This document shows positions 43,607 to 52,091 of a DNA stretch of 64,000 nucleotides, one piece after another (within the stretch, counting starts at the first letter, position 1; the number at the start of each line of letters is the position of its first letter). The notes below the pieces were generated by a model. The model was not told where the DNA came from. It did not search any database and was given only the letters and a program-made list of their open reading frames with translations. The translations under genes were made by a program, and so were the position numbers. The stretch comes from JANSWY01 sp965243755. GTDB taxonomy: Bacteria; Bacteroidota; Bacteroidia; Cytophagales; Cyclobacteriaceae. The stretch is taken from contig CBDEVW010000002.1 in NCBI GenBank assembly GCA_965243755.1, positions 868,001 to 932,000 on the forward strand, in the 5' to 3' direction.

Positions 43607-44734
43607 TTAGTGTTTGTTTGTAGATTGAAGAATTCCACCTTTTTTTTCGTTGACCAAAAATTGCTTCCATACCTGCTCAACGATTTGGTAGGTAAGCGAA
43701 TCCAGATAGTACGAGCCTGATGCAGGATCATTTACCTTATCCAGATGGGACTCCTCTGCCAGCAGACAGGAGACATTCCGGGCTATTCTTTGCGAATGTT
43801 CGGTAGGTGTTTTCTCGTTACTATGTACCACCAGCGCATCCGACCCTCCAATAATTGCTGACATGGCCTGCGTGGTATTTGAGAGTAACATTTTCAATTC
43901 ATCAGTTTCTTCAGATGTATGCGACTGAATGAAAACTGGAGCAGCCGGTTGATCATATGCTGTAGCAATTCGGTGGAACAATATACGTATTGCGCGGAGT
44001 TTACAGATTTCAAAAAAATATGTGTTTGTACAAGTATTTTTGATAATTACGCGATTGAATAATTCAAATATTGAGAAATTCTCAGAATTGGTGATGATTT
44101 CAACAAACTCGTTCAGTATTACGGCGAGTTGCTTAACTGTATCCTGGGGATTTGCCAGGGGAATATTGAATTGCAGTGTTTTGATATTTTGATATTCCCT
44201 GAACTGATCGGTGATATCCAATTTTGTGTTAATGGATTTGGCATCAGCTGCTACCAGATTATTGGACATCAGTGCCATTTGCACTTCACTTTTAGCTTCC
44301 GAATTTACAGTTTGATCCAGAAAGTTTTTAAAAGTTGCATGATCATTGGATTCCAATGCAATCCAGCAATACGGAAGTGAAATATCTTTCAATAACAGCT
44401 CAAAGTCAACACTGTCTTTATTAATTGCGAAATGAAGGCCGTTACACCCTGATTTTAAGGATTTTATACCAATTTGATTGCTGGTTTTTTCATCATCTGC
44501 TTTAATATATTGTGTATTAAACCAGGGGTCATAAGGCCGATGATGTTTGAGCGGAGATATGTTTATGCCACTACCGGGGAAATTAGACTGATCGTAGTAT
44601 GGTAGTTGTTTTATTTCCTCTGTAAGATCAGTGCCATAAATCTCATCAGGATTTTTACCCTTAAGATCAGATATTGCTTTTTCCAGCCATTGCTGACGAT
44701 CAACTTTCTGGAATTCGCTAAATAAATTGGTCAT
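43607..44734 (-). CDS. mutA: Methylmalonyl-CoA mutase small subunit, shortened
   Basis: The non-catalytic partner of the mutase heterodimer. The 375-residue protein starts at the ATG at 44734 (a GTG two codons earlier is possible). It aligns with the TIM-barrel part of mutases: WLEKAISDLKGK at the start, then RIARNVSCLLAEESHLDKVNDPASGSYYLDSLT, which mirrors NTQLFLQQNTGITSVVDPWGGSYYVEYLT in MutB. The C-terminal cobalamin-binding domain is missing altogether, so it is far shorter than the small subunit in actinobacteria (roughly 600 residues). Conservation is low in its first 250 residues. It precedes mutB by five bases. Confidence 0.88.
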   Translation of the reverse strand: MTNLFSEFQKVDRQQWLEKAISDLKGKNPDEIYGTDLTEEIKQLPYYDQSNFPGSGINISPLKHHRPYDPWFNTQYIKADDEKTSNQIGIKSLKSGCNGLHFAINKDSVDFELLLKDISLPYCWIALESNDHATFKNFLDQTVNSEAKSEVQMALMSNNLVAADAKSINTKLDITDQFREYQNIKTLQFNIPLANPQDTVKQLAVILNEFVEIITNSENFSIFELFNRVIIKNTCTNTYFFEICKLRAIRILFHRIATAYDQPAAPVFIQSHTSEETDELKMLLSNTTQAMSAIIGGSDALVVHSNEKTPTEHSQRIARNVSCLLAEESHLDKVNDPASGSYYLDSLTYQIVEQVWKQFLVNEKKGGILQSTNKH

Positions 44735-45010
44735 AATCACTCAATAATGGGTTATTGTAGCCGTAAAGTTATAATTATTGTATATACATTTTGGGATGGC
44801 AGAACAATACTTTAGGCAGAAAATAATTTTGTTGTATTTTTCTAAGAAAATTACGGAGTATATAGCCAAAAGTTGAAGAAGAAAAGGATTTGAAAAAGTC
44901 AAGCGCAAATCTATTTTTTTATTCAGAAAAAATGTCTCAACTTTGATGTCCCCCTAAAAACTAAAGGGCTATCTTAATTCATTTATTTACCTCTTAATAG
45001 ATTTAAAAGG

Positions 45011-46426
45011 ATGCATGAAAAAGTATGGAGCAATTGTCTGGAATTTGTGAAAAGCCAAATCCCAGAACAAAGCTTCAAAACATGGTTTTTGCCTATAGTG
45101 CCGTTGCGCTTGGTGGATCAGGTTTTGACCATACAAGTACCAAGTCAGTTCTTTTATGAGTGGCTGGAGGAAAATTATGTGTTGTTACTGAAGAAAGCGA
45201 TTCAAAACGAAATAGGAGAAAGAGGTAGACTGGAATACTCCGTAGTAGTTGATAACGGCAATTCTCAAAATAAGCCAACAACCGTAAATTTTCAGGGGAA
45301 TGGATCTCATGTAAGCAATGGTGCTAAAAACGGTTCGGAACCTTCCTATAAAAGTCCGTTTTCACTTCCCATGATTGATGGTGAACTGAGAAACTCAAAC
45401 CTGAACCCACATAATAGCTTTGAAACTTATATAGAAGGTGATTGCAACAGGTTAGCAAGGTCTGCTGGTTTTGCAGTTGCTCAAAAACCCGGAGTTACCT
45501 CTTTTAACCCCCTAATGGTTTATGGCGGTGTAGGATTGGGAAAAACACACCTTGTACAGGCCATTGGAAATGAGATAAAAAGTAAGTTTCAGGACAAGTT
45601 TGTGCTTTATGTAGCGTCGGAGAAATTTACGAACCAATTCATTGAAGCATTGAAAAACAACAACATTCAGGAGTTTATTAACTTTTATCTGAATGTTGAC
45701 GTGTTGATACTGGATGATGTACAGTTTCTAAGAGATAAAGAGAAGACTCAGGAAATCTTCTTCCACATATTTAACCACCTGCACCAAAATGGTAAGCAGA
45801 TAGTAATGACTTCTGATTGCGCTCCAAAAGATTTGAAGGGCTTACAGGAGCGATTGGTTTCCAGATTTAAATGGGGCCTGACAGCAGATCTGCAACAACC
45901 CGATTTTGAAACCAGAATGGCGATCATTCAGAAAAAAATGCAAGCCGATGGGATTCATATACCGGATCAGGTGGTGGAGTATTTAGCTTACAGTGTCGAT
46001 ACCAATGTAAGAGAACTGGAAGGTGTACTAATTTCTTTGATTGCTCATGCCTCATTAAATAAAAGAGACATTGATCTTGAACTGGCTAAGCAAACTTTGA
46101 TGAACATAGTTCAGGACATTGATACAGAAGTTGGTATAGACTATATTCAAAAAACTGTGTCTGAGTATTTTAATGTGGATACTGATGACCTGAAAGCTAA
46201 GACCAGAAAGAAGGAGATTGTAATTGCCAGGCAGGTAGCGATGTACTTCTCAAAAGATTATACGAATCATTCATTAAAATCTATTGGATATCATTTTGGA
46301 GGAAGAGATCATAGTACCGTGATACATGCAGTACAGGCGGTAAATGATATGATTGATATTGATGCCAAATTCAGGTATTCCATAGATGAGTTGAAGAAGA
46401 AACTGAAAATGAAAACACTGGTCTGA
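45011..46426 (+). CDS. dnaA: Chromosomal replication initiator DnaA
   Basis: It binds DnaA boxes and opens the replication origin. All four domains are present in 471 residues: N-terminal domain I (VWSNCLEFVKSQIPEQSFKTWFLPI), a variable linker (about 85-135), the AAA+ domain with Walker A GGVGLGKTH (about 172-180) and LILDDVQFL, and the C-terminal DNA-binding domain with FGGRDHSTVIHA near residue 430. AAAGG stands just before the ATG, one of few Shine-Dalgarno-like sequences here. The region upstream (44741-45010) is AT-rich but I see no cluster of TTATCCACA-type boxes and no dnaN beside it, so this need not be the origin. Confidence 0.97.
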   Translation: MHEKVWSNCLEFVKSQIPEQSFKTWFLPIVPLRLVDQVLTIQVPSQFFYEWLEENYVLLLKKAIQNEIGERGRLEYSVVVDNGNSQNKPTTVNFQGNGSHVSNGAKNGSEPSYKSPFSLPMIDGELRNSNLNPHNSFETYIEGDCNRLARSAGFAVAQKPGVTSFNPLMVYGGVGLGKTHLVQAIGNEIKSKFQDKFVLYVASEKFTNQFIEALKNNNIQEFINFYLNVDVLILDDVQFLRDKEKTQEIFFHIFNHLHQNGKQIVMTSDCAPKDLKGLQERLVSRFKWGLTADLQQPDFETRMAIIQKKMQADGIHIPDQVVEYLAYSVDTNVRELEGVLISLIAHASLNKRDIDLELAKQTLMNIVQDIDTEVGIDYIQKTVSEYFNVDTDDLKAKTRKKEIVIARQVAMYFSKDYTNHSLKSIGYHFGGRDHSTVIHAVQAVNDMIDIDAKFRYSIDELKKKLKMKTLV

Positions 46427-46450
46427 TAGACCGGAAAAAAGAAATTGATT

Positions 46451-46485
46451 AAAGGACTTCCCTCATGGAGAGAAGTCCTTTTTTT
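46451..46485 (+). terminator. Terminator after dnaA
   Basis: Perfect 10-bp arms (AAAGGACTTC, GAAGTCCTTT), an 11-base loop and seven T residues, 25 bases after the stop codon. Confidence 0.9.
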
Positions 46486-46495
46486 ATGGTTAAAA

Positions 46496-47947
46496 TTAGA
46501 ATCGATAAGGGAAATAAACTTTTCTTCCACGCTCGGTAATGCCAGAGATGATCACATTCCCCCTGATTCTTTCAATGATTTTACTGAATTCTTCCGGGTC
46601 CTCCATTGGTCTGTTGTTCACTTCGGTAATGATAAACCCTTCCGGAATCTCAAGCTCTGCGAAAAAACCACTCTTGGAGTACTCCAGAACCCTAATTCCA
46701 TGGTTAATGGCATATAAATCTCTTTCTACTTTGGGGACCGGTTCAAATTTTGCCTTTAGAAACTCTGAGTAGTAAACGCGGCTTTCTATAAGGCTTGTGG
46801 TACCTTCTTTATTGGTAAGGATTAGTTTTTTCTCTATCTCCTTCCCATCCCGCCTGATCAGTAATGTGAGTTCATCTCCCGGATAGCTGTTTCCAATGAT
46901 TTCTTCCAGATATGCTTTATTCTTGATCTCAATCCCATTAACGCGTCTAATCACATCTCCTTTTTTAAGACCAGATTTAGAAGCTGCACCCTGATCCTGA
47001 ATGTATGCAACAATTACACCACTCAAATCTTTTAAGGCTAATTTACCGGCAATCTCACCATCAATGTCCAGGTACTCAGCCCCAATGAAAGCTTTTTGAA
47101 CTTCACCATAATTTTTAAAATCATTGAATACTTTGTTGACAATATCGACTGGTACTGCAAAGCCATAACCAGCATAGGATCCAGTCCTGGATAAGATGGC
47201 TGTATTTATACCAATCAACTCCCCTTTAATGTTGACCAATGCCCCACCACTGTTTCCAGGATTGATTGCAGCATCCGTTTGAATAAAGCTTTCAATTGGG
47301 AACCGATCTTTCAAGATATTGATGTTTCTGCCTTTGGCACTTACTATCCCAGCAGTAACGGTGCTTTCCAGGTTGAATGGGTTTCCAACTGCCAACACCC
47401 ATTCGCCCACATTTACCGACTCGGAGGTTCCAATGGCAATTTTAGGTAGGTTTTCCGCTTCAATTTTTATCACAGCAAGGTCCGTAGAGGGGTCTCGACC
47501 AATTAGGGTGCCGTCATAGGAATTTTTATCATGAATGACTTTGATTCGATCAGCTCCTTCCACAACGTGATTGTTGGTGACAATATAACCGTCCTCGCTC
47601 ATGATCACTCCTGAACCACTGCCTACTCTTTCTGAAGGCCGTGATTCGAAAAACCAGTTCATCCAACTGCCTCTTCTATATTCTATTTCACTGGATGTTT
47701 GAATAAAAACCACACTTTTCGTACTTGCTTTGGACGCCTCTACAAAATTTACTGGCACTTCAACCGTCCGAACCCGATCCTTCGGGGTATTGTGATTAAC
47801 AAGTGAATAATCAATCTCAGGTTTCAGGGTGGCGTAGTTCGTTTGTTGCTGGAGGTTAAAGTCCAATTCGTAAAGGTTGATAAACAATGCCACGGCACCT
47901 GCACTTACCAAACCTGAAACTACTGCCACTATAAAGTATTTTTTCAT
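46496..47947 (-). CDS. Periplasmic serine protease of the HtrA/DegP family
   Basis: A 483-residue Do-like protease anchored or exported by an N-terminal hydrophobic segment (YFIVAVVSGLVSAGAVALFINLY). The chymotrypsin-type triad is complete: H127 in TNNHVVEG, D156 in STDLAVIKI and S233 in NPGNSGGAL. A PDZ domain follows (about 285-385, GVIVAYIQDQGAASKSGLKKGDVIRRVNGI), and a second, degenerate one ends the protein. It degrades or refolds damaged envelope proteins. DegP, DegQ and DegS cannot be told apart by eye; two PDZ domains favour the DegP/Q type. It converges on dnaA and is probably transcribed alone. Confidence 0.93.
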   Translation of the reverse strand: MKKYFIVAVVSGLVSAGAVALFINLYELDFNLQQQTNYATLKPEIDYSLVNHNTPKDRVRTVEVPVNFVEASKASTKSVVFIQTSSEIEYRRGSWMNWFFESRPSERVGSGSGVIMSEDGYIVTNNHVVEGADRIKVIHDKNSYDGTLIGRDPSTDLAVIKIEAENLPKIAIGTSESVNVGEWVLAVGNPFNLESTVTAGIVSAKGRNINILKDRFPIESFIQTDAAINPGNSGGALVNIKGELIGINTAILSRTGSYAGYGFAVPVDIVNKVFNDFKNYGEVQKAFIGAEYLDIDGEIAGKLALKDLSGVIVAYIQDQGAASKSGLKKGDVIRRVNGIEIKNKAYLEEIIGNSYPGDELTLLIRRDGKEIEKKLILTNKEGTTSLIESRVYYSEFLKAKFEPVPKVERDLYAINHGIRVLEYSKSGFFAELEIPEGFIITEVNNRPMEDPEEFSKIIERIRGNVIISGITERGRKVYFPYRF

Positions 47948-48114
47948 CTCATTCCAATTTTTCCAATCATCTAAACGGTATTACGCTAATAATAGCCATA
48001 TAATAATGTTAAAAAATGCTAAATGTAATAAAGTTCATTTGGGATTCTTAACCGATCAATTTTAGGAATTGGATACCGCATTTTATTACTTTGCAGTTCA
48101 TTTTTTGAAGTAGT

Positions 48115-49623
48115 ATGGGAATAAGATCAATACTGAGTAAGCCTTTTGCCTCCTATGTTGTAAGGCAACAAAAGAAATGGGCTGCTAATCCCAAGTCAAC
48201 ACAGCAAAGAATTTTCAAACAATTAATTGCCAAAGCACAGCATACTTCTTTTGGTGTCGATCACAACTTTAAGGAGATTGAAACCTATGAAGACTTCAAG
48301 GCTCGTGTGCCGATCAGGGATTATGAGCAACTAAAACCCTATATTGAAAAAGTATTGCAAGGTCAAAAAGATGTTCTGTGGCCAGGACAACCTGCCTATC
48401 TTGCCAAAACATCAGGAACTACTTCCGGCACCAAATACATTCCCATAACCAAAGACTCCATTCCAAATCATATCAACAGTGCCAGGGATGCATTGCTCAA
48501 CTATGTGAATGAAACCGGCAATAGTAAATTTCTGGATGGTAAGCTCATTTTCTTATCCGGAAGCCCTGTGCTTTCCAAGACTGCAGGAATAAACACAGGT
48601 AGGCTCTCAGGTATTGTGAATCATCATGTACCGGGCTATTTGAGAACCAACCAAATGCCATCTTATGAAACCAATTGCATGGATGACTGGGAGGCCAAAG
48701 TAGATCAGATTGTAGAAGAGACGAAAGATCAGAATATGTCTTTGATATCAGGAATTCCTCCTTGGGTACAGATGTATTTTGATAAGCTTGTGGCACTTAA
48801 AGGCAAAAAGATCAAAGATATTTTTCCCGACTTTTCACTCTTTGTATATGGAGGAGTAAATTTTGAACCATATAAGGCCAAATTGTTTGATACCATAGGT
48901 AAGCAGATTGATAGCATCGAAACCTACCCGGCCTCTGAAGGGTTTATCGCTTTCCAGGACTCTCAGAATGCCGATGGGTTATTGCTTCTGCTGAATTCGG
49001 GGATATTTTTTGAGTTTATCCCGGCGGATGAATATTTTAATGAGCATCCAACCAGGTTGTCAATTGATCAGGTAGAAATAGGCGTCAATTACGCTTTAAT
49101 TATCAATAGCAATGCAGGGTTATGGGGTTACTCCATTGGTGATACTGTCAAATTCGTATCAAAAAGCCCGTATCGACTGATCGTATCTGGAAGAATCAAA
49201 CATTTTATTTCGGCGTTTGGTGAGCATGTGATAGGAGAAGAGGTTGAAAAAGCCATGAAAATGACCATTGAATCTCATCCGGAAACAGATTTAGTGGAAT
49301 TTACCGTTGCTCCTCAGGTGACACCTGAAGAAGGTCTTCCAAGGCATGAGTGGTACATTGAATTTAACAATCCACCTGCTGATTTAGTTAAGTTTGCGGA
49401 AGATTTGGATCAGAACTTATGTGATTTGAATTCCTATTACGATGATCTGATCACCGGAAATGTACTGACCAAATTGAGGGTATATCCTTTGCAGAAGAAT
49501 GCATTCATTGAATACATGAAGTCAATTGGAAAATTAGGTGGTCAAAATAAGGTTCCAAGACTAAGCAATGACCGTAAGATTGCTGATCAGTTGATCAATT
49601 ACAGTATAAAGGAAGAAGCGTGA
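48115..49623 (+). CDS. GH3-family acyl-adenylate enzyme
   Basis: A 502-residue member of the GH3 family (auxin-responsive GH3 in plants), whose plant members adenylate a carboxylic acid and join it to an amino acid. The ATP-binding motif AKTSGTTSGTKYIPIT (about 96-111) and the second motif YPASEGFIAFQ (about 274) are clear, as is LWGYSIGDTVKFVSKSPYRLIVSGRIKHFISAFGEHV. The bacterial substrate is unknown. The stop codon overlaps the GTG start of dxr by four bases, and rseP follows likewise, so the enzyme is translationally linked to isoprenoid synthesis and envelope proteolysis. Confidence 0.87.
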   Translation: MGIRSILSKPFASYVVRQQKKWAANPKSTQQRIFKQLIAKAQHTSFGVDHNFKEIETYEDFKARVPIRDYEQLKPYIEKVLQGQKDVLWPGQPAYLAKTSGTTSGTKYIPITKDSIPNHINSARDALLNYVNETGNSKFLDGKLIFLSGSPVLSKTAGINTGRLSGIVNHHVPGYLRTNQMPSYETNCMDDWEAKVDQIVEETKDQNMSLISGIPPWVQMYFDKLVALKGKKIKDIFPDFSLFVYGGVNFEPYKAKLFDTIGKQIDSIETYPASEGFIAFQDSQNADGLLLLLNSGIFFEFIPADEYFNEHPTRLSIDQVEIGVNYALIINSNAGLWGYSIGDTVKFVSKSPYRLIVSGRIKHFISAFGEHVIGEEVEKAMKMTIESHPETDLVEFTVAPQVTPEEGLPRHEWYIEFNNPPADLVKFAEDLDQNLCDLNSYYDDLITGNVLTKLRVYPLQKNAFIEYMKSIGKLGGQNKVPRLSNDRKIADQLINYSIKEEA

Positions 49624-50768
49624 AAAGAATTGCAATATTAGGATCAACAGGTTCCATCGGGACACAGGCACTTGAAGTTGTCAGGCAACATGCTGATAAA
49701 TTTGAAATTACTGTACTGACTGCACAAAACAATGCGGACCTGCTGATTCAACAAAGCCTGGAGTTTCAACCCAATACTGTTGTGATCGGTAATGATGACA
49801 AGTACGATCAGGTATTTGATGCATTAGACCCAAAAGGCATCAAGGTGTTTGCAGGACAGAATGCACTCAATCATGTGGTACAATACGATGAAATTGATGT
49901 GGTGTTAACAGCACTTGTGGGGTATTCAGGACTTAAACCTACTATAAGTGCCATTGAGGCAGGGAAAAATATTGCACTTGCCAATAAAGAAACACTTGTT
50001 GTGGCCGGGGGATTGATTACTGAGCTGGCTCAACAAAAAGGGGTAAATATATACCCTGTCGACTCAGAACACAGTGCAATTTTCCAATGCCTGGTAGGAG
50101 AGTTTCATAACAAAATAGAAAAAATCATTCTTACAGCCTCCGGTGGACCATTTAGAGGAAAAGATCGAGATTTTTTAAAGAAGGTCAAAAAGCAGGATGC
50201 GCTTAATCACCCTAATTGGGAAATGGGGGCAAAGATTACTATTGATTCTGCGTCATTAATGAACAAAGGTCTTGAAGTGATAGAGGCCAAATGGCTATTT
50301 GGGTTAACCAGTGATCAAATCGAGGTGGTGGTGCACCCTCAGTCAATCATTCATTCCATGGTTCAATTTGAGGACGCTTCTATAAAGGCACAACTCGGAC
50401 TGCCGGACATGCGTATACCGATTCAGTTCGCTTTGAGCTACCCGGAAAGAGTTAAATCTGATTTTCCGAGGTTCAGTTTTGCCGATTTTCCTTCTTTGAC
50501 ATTTGAAAAGCCCGATCTCGAGACATTCAGAAACCTTCAGTTGGCTTATGATGCTATGGAAAAAGGAGGGAATCATCCTTGTATACTTAATGCCGCCAAT
50601 GAAATAGCTGTTCAGGAATTTTTGAAGGAACGAATTGGATTTTTGGAAATATCAGAGGTTGTTGAGAAATGTTTGGATAAATTGCCTTTTATTTCAGAGC
50701 CTGGACTGGAGGATTTCGTAGATACAGATAAAGAAACAAGAATTAAAGCCTTAGAAATAATTAATTAA
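49620..50768 (+). CDS. dxr: 1-deoxy-D-xylulose 5-phosphate reductoisomerase
   Basis: The second step of the MEP pathway: rearrangement and NADPH-dependent reduction of DXP to MEP. In 382 residues, GSTGSIGTQALEVV is the NADPH loop, ANKETLVVAGGLI and PVDSEHSAIFQCL give substrate and metal contacts, and ITIDSASLMNKGLEVIEAKWLFG and VVHPQSIIHSMVQFEDAS are diagnostic. The start is a GTG inside the GTGA overlap with the GH3 gene. The stop overlaps the rseP start (TAATG). Confidence 0.96.
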   Translation: MKRIAILGSTGSIGTQALEVVRQHADKFEITVLTAQNNADLLIQQSLEFQPNTVVIGNDDKYDQVFDALDPKGIKVFAGQNALNHVVQYDEIDVVLTALVGYSGLKPTISAIEAGKNIALANKETLVVAGGLITELAQQKGVNIYPVDSEHSAIFQCLVGEFHNKIEKIILTASGGPFRGKDRDFLKKVKKQDALNHPNWEMGAKITIDSASLMNKGLEVIEAKWLFGLTSDQIEVVVHPQSIIHSMVQFEDASIKAQLGLPDMRIPIQFALSYPERVKSDFPRFSFADFPSLTFEKPDLETFRNLQLAYDAMEKGGNHPCILNAANEIAVQEFLKERIGFLEISEVVEKCLDKLPFISEPGLEDFVDTDKETRIKALEIIN

Positions 50769-52084
50769 TGGAAGTAATAATCATGGTAGCCCAACTGTTG
50801 TTAGGGCTTTCAATATTAGTGGGATTGCATGAGCTGGGACACTTGCTTGCAGCGAAAGCATTTGGTATGAGGGTAGAAAAATACTCCATTGGGTTTCCTC
50901 CTAAAATTTGGGGATTCCAATATGGAGAAACGGAGTACTCGATCGGAGCGATTCCTTTGGGGGGATTTGTAAAGATCAGCGGAATGATTGATGAGTCACT
51001 GGATACAAAATCCATGGATGCTGAACCACAACCCTGGGAATTTCGAGCAAAACCAGCATGGCAAAGACTTATTGTAATGATGGGTGGAATTATTGTCAAT
51101 GTAGTGACTGGAATTGTGATCTTTATTTTTATTGCTGCCAACGAAGGTGATAATTACTATACCAAAGAGGAAGTAAATAAACATGGCCTTGTCGCACTGG
51201 AACTAGGTGAATACCTTGGTTTCAAAACTGGGGATAGGATTGTTAAAATAAACGGACAGGATTACGATAAATTTCGAGACATACGGAGTTATGATGTCTT
51301 GTTAAATGATGACAGCTACTATACCGTAGAAAGAAATGGAGAATTAATTGAAATAAAGGTTCCATCAGATTTTCTGGATAAATTTTCAGACGAGGACGCC
51401 AGTGATAATTTTCTGATCCCTATGTTTCCATTTAAGGTAGGTGAAGTTGCTAAAAAATCTGCAGCGGATTCCGCAGGACTACAAACCGGAGATGTAATTA
51501 CGGCAGTAAATGATCAGCCGGTCAATTATTTTCATGAATTCAAAACCCTTCTGGTTCAAAACAAACAAAGTACTGTAAAACTGACAGTCAACAGGGATGG
51601 AGCCAATAAAGATTTAATGGTGAAAGTGAGTGCAAACGGTACCGTAGGTTTTTACCCGGAAAGCCTTTTGGAGAGATCACACCGTGATTATACCTTCGGA
51701 GAATCGATCGTTGAGGGTACAAAGCAGGCATTTGGTATTGTTTGGGTGAATATTAAAGCGCTCAGGAAGATGTTTATCGGAGATGTTGACCCTCGCAAAT
51801 CATTGAGCGGTCCGCTTCAGATTGCCAAAATCTATGGGGGCGAACTGCAATGGAGCAAGTTCTGGAGAATTACGGGATTGTTATCCATGGTACTGGCATT
51901 TATGAATTTCCTGCCAATTCCTGCATTGGATGGTGGCCATGTTATGTTCCTGACTTATGAAATTGTATCCGGCAGAAAACCATCTGATAAATTCCTGGAA
52001 AATGCTCAAAAGGTTGGAATGGTGCTATTATTAGGACTAATGGGATTCGTCATTATCAACGATGTATTTCGATTGATTGGATAA
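50768..52084 (+). CDS. rseP: Site-2 intramembrane metalloprotease RseP
   Basis: A zinc protease that cuts anti-sigma factors and other single-pass membrane proteins inside the membrane. In 438 residues it has the HELGH zinc motif (H21, E22, H25) in the first helix, a second zinc-ligand motif NFLPIPALDGGH near residue 385, and two PDZ domains between membrane segments (about 130-205 and 215-290, the second clear from SAGLQTGDVITAVND). The ATG overlaps the dxr stop; another ATG five codons later is possible. The dxr-rseP order is common in bacteria. It ends seven bases before the convergent porE-like gene. Confidence 0.93.
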   Translation: MEVIIMVAQLLLGLSILVGLHELGHLLAAKAFGMRVEKYSIGFPPKIWGFQYGETEYSIGAIPLGGFVKISGMIDESLDTKSMDAEPQPWEFRAKPAWQRLIVMMGGIIVNVVTGIVIFIFIAANEGDNYYTKEEVNKHGLVALELGEYLGFKTGDRIVKINGQDYDKFRDIRSYDVLLNDDSYYTVERNGELIEIKVPSDFLDKFSDEDASDNFLIPMFPFKVGEVAKKSAADSAGLQTGDVITAVNDQPVNYFHEFKTLLVQNKQSTVKLTVNRDGANKDLMVKVSANGTVGFYPESLLERSHRDYTFGESIVEGTKQAFGIVWVNIKALRKMFIGDVDPRKSLSGPLQIAKIYGGELQWSKFWRITGLLSMVLAFMNFLPIPALDGGHVMFLTYEIVSGRKPSDKFLENAQKVGMVLLLGLMGFVIINDVFRLIG

Positions 52085-52091
52085 AATGTAC

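Noticed and set aside
41487..44734. mutA-mutB as isobutyryl-CoA or ethylmalonyl-CoA mutase
   Set aside because: The two-subunit layout with a B12 domain on the large subunit only, plus meaB in the window, fits methylmalonyl-CoA mutase best.
44735..44860. Cobalamin riboswitch upstream of mutA
   Set aside because: No B12-box-like sequence or multi-stem structure is visible; the same holds upstream of meaB (33851-33982).
44741..45010. Replication origin next to dnaA
   Set aside because: The region is AT-rich but lacks a cluster of TTATCCACA-like boxes, and dnaN and recF are not adjacent; dnaA is often far from the origin in Bacteroidota.
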